NCBI GenBank assembly: GCA_945872285.1
Contig: CAMBZR010000062.1
Span: 1 to 20,973, forward strand
From: Bordetella parapertussis
Lineage (GTDB): Bacteria; Pseudomonadota; Gammaproteobacteria; Burkholderiales; Burkholderiaceae_B
Direction: 5' to 3'
Length of the DNA: 20,973 nt
Shown: positions 15,305 through 20,973 of the stretch, in pieces
Layout of the letters: each line of letters begins with the position of its first letter
Position numbering within the stretch: the first letter of the stretch is position 1
The notes under the pieces: generated by a model
The model's input: only the letters and a program-made list of their open reading frames with translations
What the model was told of the DNA's origin: nothing
The model's database searches: none
Made by a program: the position numbers and the translations under genes

Positions 15305-16348
15305 TTATTTTACTGCGGCAATATCTGCCTCTGAAGTGAACGAGTCTGCAAAAAAAGCCTCATCAGACAAATGACACTGCGCGATAAACTCTCGGCGCGC
15401 TGATTCGACCACAATCGGGGCGCCGCAGGCATAGACCTGATAGCCGCTCAGATCAGAAAAATCTTGCATCACCGCACGATGTACAAAGCCCGTGCGCCCG
15501 GTCCAGCCATCTTCAGGTAAGGCCTCAGACACCACTGGCACATAGGTGAAACTCTCTAGGGTATTCGCCCACTGCTCTGCCAGCGTATTCATATACAAAT
15601 CAGCCGGACGACGCCCGCCCCAATACAGTGTGACGGGCCGATGAATCTGGTGGTGCGCCATGTGTTCGATGATTGCTTTAATTGGGGCAAAGCCCGTACC
15701 ACTTGCAACCATCACAATCGGCAACTGACTGTCTTCGCGCAAAAAGAAAGAGCCAAAGGGCCCTTCAAGGCGCAGAATTTCACGTTCTTTCATGGCGCTC
15801 GCGCCAGCGCCAAACACGTGATCTGTAAACAAACCACCACTCAAATGACGCAGGTGTAATTCGAGTGTACTGGCGGCATGCGGAGCGTTGGCCATCGAAT
15901 AACTGCGGCGTTTGCCGTCTTTCAGAATCACTTCGATGTATTGCCCGGCATAAAAACGAAAGGTTTCGGTCGCTGGCAACTGCAGGGTCAGAATCGCCAC
16001 GTCAGTGGTTGGACGCTGTATCGCGGTGACGCGCGAAGGAATCTTGCGGATTTGGATATCAGAGGCCAGACGCAATTCGCGCGACTCGATGACAAGATCT
16101 GAGGTGGCTCGCGCCTGGCACAGCAAGGTAAAACCCGCGTCAATTTCATCCGCGCTGAGCACTTGCGCCGGGCTTGGCCCCGCCTGAACAGAGCCAGACA
16201 GAACTTTAGCCTTGCACGTTGAGCACGCACCGCTGCGGCAACTATAGGGCAACACAATGCCCGCGGCGAGGGCTGCATCAAGCACGCTTTTGTCGCTCTC
16301 GGCGGTGAACTGATGCTGACTTGGTTGAATCGTGATTTGAAACGGCAT
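15305..16348 (-). CDS. Ferredoxin/flavodoxin-reductase fusion (CDP-6-deoxy-delta-3,4-glucoseen reductase type)
   Basis: Soluble electron-transfer protein of 347 residues. The N-terminal plant-type 2Fe-2S domain has its four ligands at Cys37, Cys42, Cys45 and Cys77 (PYSCRSGACSTCK and LLCQAR). The FAD domain has RSYSMANAP at 148-156 and an LRLEGPFGSF segment. The NAD(P)H domain has GTGFAPIKA at 217-225 and VYACGAP at 305-311. Such proteins are commonly labelled AscD/CDP-6-deoxyglucoseen reductase in Burkholderiales, but no deoxysugar genes are nearby, so the real partner, possibly an oxygenase or general redox relay, is unknown. The ATG at 16348 fits the family N-terminus. It is 53 bases from parC and 51 from the UgpB-like gene, all on one strand. 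Confidence 0.9.
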   Translation of the reverse strand: MPFQITIQPSQHQFTAESDKSVLDAALAAGIVLPYSCRSGACSTCKAKVLSGSVQAGPSPAQVLSADEIDAGFTLLCQARATSDLVIESRELRLASDIQIRKIPSRVTAIQRPTTDVAILTLQLPATETFRFYAGQYIEVILKDGKRRSYSMANAPHAASTLELHLRHLSGGLFTDHVFGAGASAMKEREILRLEGPFGSFFLREDSQLPIVMVASGTGFAPIKAIIEHMAHHQIHRPVTLYWGGRRPADLYMNTLAEQWANTLESFTYVPVVSEALPEDGWTGRTGFVHRAVMQDFSDLSGYQVYACGAPIVVESARREFIAQCHLSDEAFFADSFTSEADIAAVK

Positions 16349-16373
16349 AAGCGCTGTGACCTGATAATGAATC

Positions 16374-16398
16374 GAAAAAAAGTTAAACCAAGAGTTTA
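16374..16398 (-). terminator. Possible weak terminator after parC
   Basis: On the minus strand TAAAC-TCTTG-GTTTA is followed one base later by a run of about seven T. The stem is only five pairs and AT-rich, so termination would be inefficient. It lies between the parC stop and the ferredoxin-reductase start. Confidence 0.3.
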
Positions 16399-16401
16399 CG
16401 T

Positions 16402-18711
16402 TTAAAAAACAGGCGAAAGTACGGGGTCTTTTGCACGCCCGGCGAATAACTTGCCCTTGCGGGCGCGTTTTGACAAATACGAGGCAAGCTCAGCGCCCGT
16501 CAACACGTCTTGCACCTGCTTGTTGCGGTAAGTGCCGTTTACGCGCAGACCCGCCTTCGAGATGGGCACGGCTTGGGCTAAGGTGTCGGGCGCATCGATC
16601 CCCATCAAAATCGTACCGCGCCCACCCGAGGCCAGCGTCTTAATTTCAGAGGCTTCGATCAAGAGCATGCGACCTCGACTCGATAAAAAAGCGACCTGCC
16701 TAGCCATTGCCCACATTGGTACGGGTGGCAATAAGCCATCTTTAGGCTCGAGCGTCACAAATTGCTTACCGGCACGCTGACGACTCGTCATATCTGAGAT
16801 TTTTGTCACAAACCCAAAGCCCTGCCGCGTGGTCAGTAACCAGGTCGAGTCGGCTTGCGCCGCCACCATGTGTTCGATGCGCGAACCTGCCTCAAGATCA
16901 ATCATTGAGGTCACTGGAGCCCCATCGCCACGCGCTGACGGCAAGCTTGCCACCGGCACAGAGTAAACCCGGCCATTGTCACCAAAGGCAATCAGCGTAT
17001 CGGTGCTACGGCACTCAAAGACACCATAGCTCTCATCGCCTGCCTTGAAGGTAAATTGAGCCGTCTCATGCCCATGGCCTTGTCGTGCGCGCAACCAGCC
17101 CTTTTGAGACACGATGACGGTTAATGGTTCGTCAACGATTTTGACTTCAAGCACGGCGCGCTCAGCGGATTTAATCAGCGTGCGGCGCTCGTCGCCATAG
17201 GTTTTAATATCGGCTTCAATTTCACGAACAATCGTGCGCTTAAGCGCGCTAGGCTGATCAATCAGTTCTTTTAATTTTTCTTGCTCAGAACCTTTGTCTT
17301 TTAGCTCTTGCTCGATCTTAAAGCCTTCGAGCCGCGCGAGTTGTCGCAAGCGCATATCGAGAATGTCGTCAGCTTGTCGCTCACTTAACGCAAAACGTTG
17401 CATCAAGGCCGCACGGGGCTCGTCGGATTCGCGAATCGTCTGGATCACTTCATCGACGTTCAGGTAGACCAACATACGACCCTCTAGCACGTGGATCCTG
17501 TCAGTCACTTTGTCATAACGATACTGGGTCCGGCGCAAGACCGTGTGGCTGCGAAAACCAATCCACTCAAGCAGCGCTTGGCGCAGCCCTTTTTGACGGG
17601 GGCGTTTGTCGGTGCCGATACACACCAAATTCATCGAGACGCTGGTTTCCATGCTGGTTTGCGCCAGCAAGGTGTTCACGAGTTCGTCGCGGTCGATACG
17701 CGAGGTTTTGGGTTCAAAGACCAGCCGTACTGCAGCATCTTTGCCAGACTCATCGCGCACAGCATCGAGCAAGCCAAGCATTTGGGTTTTGGTTTGCAGC
17801 TGTTCGGGCGTCAAGGCCTTTTTGCCAGTTTTGACTTTTGGATTGGTAAGATCTTCGATCTCTTCGAGCACCTTTTGACACGATGCGCCGGGAGGTAACT
17901 CGTGCACGACCAACTGCCATTGCCCACGCGCCATTTCTTCGAACTGCCAGCGCGCGCGCGCTTTAATCGAGCCACGTCCGGTTTGGTAGATTTGAGCGAT
18001 ATCGGCCGCGGCAGTGATGATTTGTCCGCCGCCCGCGAAGTCGGGGCCCGGGACCATGTCGAACAAGACCTCGTCAGACAGCGTCGGCTGCTTGAGTAAC
18101 GCCACGCAGGCTTGCCCGATCTCGCGTAAGTTGTGCGAGGGGATTTCAGTGGCCATCCCAACCGCAATGCCCGAGGCGCCGTTAAGCAACATGACGGGCA
18201 AGCGCGCCGGCAACATATCGGGCTCTTGATGGCTGCCGTCGTAGTTGGGAATAAAATCAACAGTACCCTCGTCGAGTTCGTCGAGCAACAAGCGCGCAAA
18301 GGGCGTCAGACGCGCCTCGGTGTAGCGCATCGCAGCCGCATTGTCACCATCGCGCGAGCCAAAATTACCCTGACCATCGATCAGCGGATATCGCAAGGTG
18401 AACTGTTGCGCCATGCGCACCAGGGCATCATACGCAGCCTGGTCGCCGTGCGGATGGTATTTACCTAGCACATCACCGACAACGCGGGCAGACTTGACGG
18501 GCTTTGCGCCTGACTGCAGACCCATGGCCTGCATCGCATACAAAATACGCCGCTGTACCGGCTTTTGGCCGTCGCCTACATCAGGCAAGGCCCGCCCGCG
18601 CACCACCGAAACGGCATAGTCGAGATAAGCCTGCTCGGCATAGAGCCCAAGCGTCAGGGATTCACCCTCATCTTTTTGATCAAACAAACCGGGTTGAGTA
18701 CCGTCAGCCAT
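16402..18711 (-). CDS. parC: DNA topoisomerase IV subunit A
   Basis: Cleavage-religation subunit of topoisomerase IV, which decatenates daughter chromosomes. The 769-residue product has the GyrA/ParC core. [23 protein letters not shown] lies at 23-45, [15 protein letters not shown] at 83-97, and [13 protein letters not shown] around 125-137 with the catalytic Tyr at 130. A coiled-coil and beta-pinwheel C-terminal part follow. Length is typical for betaproteobacterial ParC and shorter than GyrA. The ParE partner just upstream excludes a GyrA reading. The quinolone-determining region reads D90-Q91-A-A-Y94-D95, with Gln where E. coli ParC has Ser80 and Asp where it has Glu84. The ATG directly abuts the parE stop (TAAATG). 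Confidence 0.97.
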   Translation of the reverse strand: MADGTQPGLFDQKDEGESLTLGLYAEQAYLDYAVSVVRGRALPDVGDGQKPVQRRILYAMQAMGLQSGAKPVKSARVVGDVLGKYHPHGDQAAYDALVRMAQQFTLRYPLIDGQGNFGSRDGDNAAAMRYTEARLTPFARLLLDELDEGTVDFIPNYDGSHQEPDMLPARLPVMLLNGASGIAVGMATEIPSHNLREIGQACVALLKQPTLSDEVLFDMVPGPDFAGGGQIITAAADIAQIYQTGRGSIKARARWQFEEMARGQWQLVVHELPPGASCQKVLEEIEDLTNPKVKTGKKALTPEQLQTKTQMLGLLDAVRDESGKDAAVRLVFEPKTSRIDRDELVNTLLAQTSMETSVSMNLVCIGTDKRPRQKGLRQALLEWIGFRSHTVLRRTQYRYDKVTDRIHVLEGRMLVYLNVDEVIQTIRESDEPRAALMQRFALSERQADDILDMRLRQLARLEGFKIEQELKDKGSEQEKLKELIDQPSALKRTIVREIEADIKTYGDERRTLIKSAERAVLEVKIVDEPLTVIVSQKGWLRARQGHGHETAQFTFKAGDESYGVFECRSTDTLIAFGDNGRVYSVPVASLPSARGDGAPVTSMIDLEAGSRIEHMVAAQADSTWLLTTRQGFGFVTKISDMTSRQRAGKQFVTLEPKDGLLPPVPMWAMARQVAFLSSRGRMLLIEASEIKTLASGGRGTILMGIDAPDTLAQAVPISKAGLRVNGTYRNKQVQDVLTGAELASYLSKRARKGKLFAGRAKDPVLSPVF

Positions 18712-20673
18712 TTAAATATCAACCTCTGCAAGATTACCTTTGTCTTCAAGCCACGTCCGACGTGCGCCCGATTCGCTTTTGCCCATCAGCATGTCGAACA
18801 TTGCCGTTGTTGCTTCGGGGCCAAGCGCGCCGTAGGCGACAGGCAGCATACGTCGCGTATCGGGGTTCATGGTGGTCTCCCAGAGCTGGACGGGGCTCAT
18901 TTCACCGAGCCCCTTGAAACGACTAATGTCCCACGAGCCTTCGCGCACGCCTTCTTTACGTAACTTATCTTGCGTGACGTCAAGCTCGCCCGAATCCAGG
19001 CAATAGATTTTGCGGGCGGGTCGTTTTCCCAGTGCGGGCACATCGACCCGAAACAAGGGTGGACGCGCCACATAGACGTGGCCTAACTCGACGAGTCGTG
19101 GAAAATGTTTATAGAACAAAGTGAGTAGCAAAACTTGAATATGCGAGCCATCAACGTCTGCATCAGAAAGGATACAGATGCGGCCATACCGCAGGCCAGA
19201 CAAATCCGGCGTGCCCGTCGGGCTATGGGGATCGACCCCGATTGCCACGGCGATATCGTGGATTTCGTTATTGGCAAAAAGTCGATCGCGATCGACCTCC
19301 CAGGCGTTAAGCACTTTGCCCCGTAACGGCAGCACCGCCTGAAACTCTTTATCACGGCCCATTTTTGCAGAACCGCCGGCCGAGTCACCCTCGACTAAAA
19401 AGACTTCTGTGCGCGTGACGTCAGACGATTCGCAATCGGTCAGCTTACCCGGCAAGACTGCCACGCCTGAACTTTTACGCTTTTCGACTTTTTGCGCCGA
19501 TTTTGCACGAGCCTGCGCTTGTCGAATCGCGAGTTCGGTCAGCTTTTTGCCAAACTCGACGTTGCTGTTTAACCAGAGATCAAGCGAGGTTCTCACAAAG
19601 CCGCTCACCAGGCGTACCGCGTCGCGGCTATTAAGTCGCTCTTTAATCTGCCCTTGGAACTGGGGGTCAAGCACCTTGGCCGACAGGACAAAGCTGGCGC
19701 GTGCAAAAACATCTTCGGGCAAAAGTTTGACGCCTTTGGGCAACAAACTGTGGAGTTCAGCAAACCCTTTGACCGCGCTGAACAGGCCTTCACGCAAGCC
19801 TGCTTCGTGGGTGCCGCCCGCTGGAGTAGGGATTAAATTGACATACGACTCGCGCACGACGTTGCCTTCATCGGCCCAGACCACTACCCACTGAGCGCCC
19901 TCGCCTTGCGCGAAGCTTTCGTGATCGGCCAAAGCGAACTGTTCGCCCTGAAACATGGGGACACGCAACTCGAGACCCTGCAGCGCCTCTGACAAATAGC
20001 CGGCCAGGCCATTTTCATACTGCCAGCTGCGGGTATCACCGGTTTTTTCGTTTGACAGCGTGACTTTGACGCCGGCCATTAAGACCGCTTTGCTGCGAAG
20101 CAAGTGCATCAGTTCGTTGAGTGGAATCACTCCAGAATCAAAAAAACTCGCATCGGGCCAGACGCGCACCCGGGTGCCCGATTTTTTTCGATTGAGCGCG
20201 GGGGCTAAGGCTAAGGGCTCAAGAACGTCGCCATTGGCAAACGCCATGCGGTGCGCGTTTGCTTCGCGCCAAACCACCAACTCAAGTCGTTTAGACAGGG
20301 CGTTGGTGACCGAGACCCCGACCCCGTGCAAGCCGCCCGAAAACGCGTAAGCACCACCACCCTTTTTGTCGAATTTTCCGCCGGCATGCAGGCGAGTAAA
20401 AACGAGCTCGACGACGGGCACTTTTTCTTCGGGGTGCAACCCGACAGGAATGCCTCGTCCGTCATCCTCGACGGTGACGCTGCTATCGGCGTGCAGCGTT
20501 ACTTGAATATGCTTGCCAAAACCAGCGAGGGCCTCATCGGCCGCGTTGTCGAGAACTTCTTGAATAATATGTAACGGATGCTCGGTGCGGGTGTACATGC
20601 CAGGCCGCTGGCGCACCGGTTCGAGGCCTTTCAGCACCTGAATCGACGACTCGTTGTAAGACTTAGTACTCAA
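18712..20673 (-). CDS. parE: DNA topoisomerase IV subunit B
   Basis: ATPase subunit of topoisomerase IV. The 653-residue product has the GHKL ATPase motifs: EVLDNAADEALAG at 39-51 (Glu39, Asn43), DDGRGIPVG at 70-78 and GGLHGVGVSVTNALS at 113-127. A transducer domain is followed by the Toprim motifs, EGDSAGGSAK at 428-437 and ILSDADVDGSH at 501-511. The C-terminal RFKGLGEMSP motif is typical. The start is TTG at 20673, with GGGGA four bases upstream; the N-terminus STKSYNESSIQVLKGLEPVRQRPGMY is in register with known ParE proteins, and no in-frame ATG fits better. It forms an operon with parC, and its length separates it from GyrB (about 800). Confidence 0.97.
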   Translation of the reverse strand: MSTKSYNESSIQVLKGLEPVRQRPGMYTRTEHPLHIIQEVLDNAADEALAGFGKHIQVTLHADSSVTVEDDGRGIPVGLHPEEKVPVVELVFTRLHAGGKFDKKGGGAYAFSGGLHGVGVSVTNALSKRLELVVWREANAHRMAFANGDVLEPLALAPALNRKKSGTRVRVWPDASFFDSGVIPLNELMHLLRSKAVLMAGVKVTLSNEKTGDTRSWQYENGLAGYLSEALQGLELRVPMFQGEQFALADHESFAQGEGAQWVVVWADEGNVVRESYVNLIPTPAGGTHEAGLREGLFSAVKGFAELHSLLPKGVKLLPEDVFARASFVLSAKVLDPQFQGQIKERLNSRDAVRLVSGFVRTSLDLWLNSNVEFGKKLTELAIRQAQARAKSAQKVEKRKSSGVAVLPGKLTDCESSDVTRTEVFLVEGDSAGGSAKMGRDKEFQAVLPLRGKVLNAWEVDRDRLFANNEIHDIAVAIGVDPHSPTGTPDLSGLRYGRICILSDADVDGSHIQVLLLTLFYKHFPRLVELGHVYVARPPLFRVDVPALGKRPARKIYCLDSGELDVTQDKLRKEGVREGSWDISRFKGLGEMSPVQLWETTMNPDTRRMLPVAYGALGPEATTAMFDMLMGKSESGARRTWLEDKGNLAEVDI

Positions 20674-20702
20674 GAGATCCCCAAACGCGATAAAAGATGC
20701 GC

Positions 20703-20718
20703 CATTTTACGGAAAATG
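20703..20718. promoter_or_regulatory. Inverted repeat upstream of parE
   Basis: CATTTT-ACGG-AAAATG has six perfect pairs around four bases and lies about 30 bases before the parE TTG. On the minus strand it contains TAAAAT, a possible -10 element without a good -35. It might be a regulatory site. The rest of 20719-20889 shows no gene I can support. Confidence 0.25.
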
Positions 20719-20889
20719 CAAAATCCGACAGGCTGACGACTGAATGCGGCCTGAAATGACTCGCCAAAACCGGGTATTCGAGCCCAACTCGCAGGAAATC
20801 GTTTGGCAACAAGTTGTTATTCTGCACAGCCGTTTGCCTACAAAAGCCCGTGAACGCTCAAAAGCCGGTCAGGTTGTGCTTTAATAACG

Positions 20890-20973
20890 TCAAGTTGTAC
20901 TGCCATTGAGCAGTTTTGGATCGAAGTAACCGACCCAAAACAACACCGGAACCCCAATCACTTGGCAATGCCG
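20890..20973 (-). CDS. Possible 3' end of an unidentified upstream gene
   Basis: From the window edge the minus strand stays open for 27 codons to a TGA, encoding ...CQVIGVPVLFWVGYFDPK and a short tail. The hydrophobic composition looks protein-like, but an open frame this short is expected by chance fairly often. I do not recognise the family. It ends 216 bases before parE. Confidence 0.25.
   Translation of the reverse strand, partial: RHCQVIGVPVLFWVGYFDPKLLNGSTT

Noticed and set aside
20670..20830. A roughly 50-codon minus-strand open stretch ending inside the parE start
   Set aside because: It has no ATG until eleven codons before its stop, no family similarity that I recognise, and overlaps the likely parE promoter.
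20744..20884. A 46-codon plus-strand open frame upstream of parE
   Set aside because: No Shine-Dalgarno at a useful distance, no recognisable motif, and the only plus-strand gene in the window; most likely chance in the parE leader region.

Overview
All confidently called genes in this 20,973-base window read on the minus strand, so transcription runs from high to low coordinates. The housekeeping proteins (ParE, ParC, AlaS, RpsP, RimM, TrmD) look betaproteobacterial, most like Burkholderiales and perhaps the Alcaligenaceae. That placement is an impression from remembered protein style and gene neighbours, not a computed one.

In transcription order there are four blocks. (1) About 20973-16402: a short leader or partial reading frame, then parE and parC (topoisomerase IV), joined stop-to-start. 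(2) 16348-13877: a plant-type ferredoxin/flavin reductase fusion of the 'CDP-6-deoxy-glucoseen reductase' kind, then an orphan UgpB-like periplasmic sugar/glycerol-phosphate binding protein, closed by a strong hairpin terminator at 13837-13864. (3) 13739-4857: eight tightly packed genes for a type IVb pilus of the R64/IncI thin-pilus lineage, in the order pilL-pilN-pilO-pilP-pilQ-pilR-pilS-pilV. (4) 4693-42: alaS, a TusA-like sulfur-carrier gene, and the classical rpsP-rimM-trmD block.

The pilus block encodes almost a full envelope machine: a TcpQ/PilL-type outer-membrane lipoprotein, the PilN secretin lipoprotein, the inner-membrane PilO and PilP, the PilQ secretion ATPase, the PilR platform protein, the major prepilin PilS and the PilV tip adhesin. 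No prepilin peptidase (PilU), lytic transglycosylase (PilT), PilM, shufflon segment or recombinase gene is present. The missing enzymes would have to come from elsewhere in the genome, and PilV is fixed in form. The operon sits between ordinary housekeeping genes with no integrase, relaxase or transfer genes nearby, although relatives best known to me are on conjugative plasmids and genomic islands. Most pil genes overlap or abut, and several use GTG or TTG starts with good Shine-Dalgarno matches.

Noteworthy details are the 57-residue leader of PilS, a VirB9-like N-terminal region in PilL, a perfect 16-bp palindrome just upstream of pilL, and a hairpin at the pilR/pilS boundary. I saw no CRISPR array, rRNA, tRNA, insertion sequence or phage gene.
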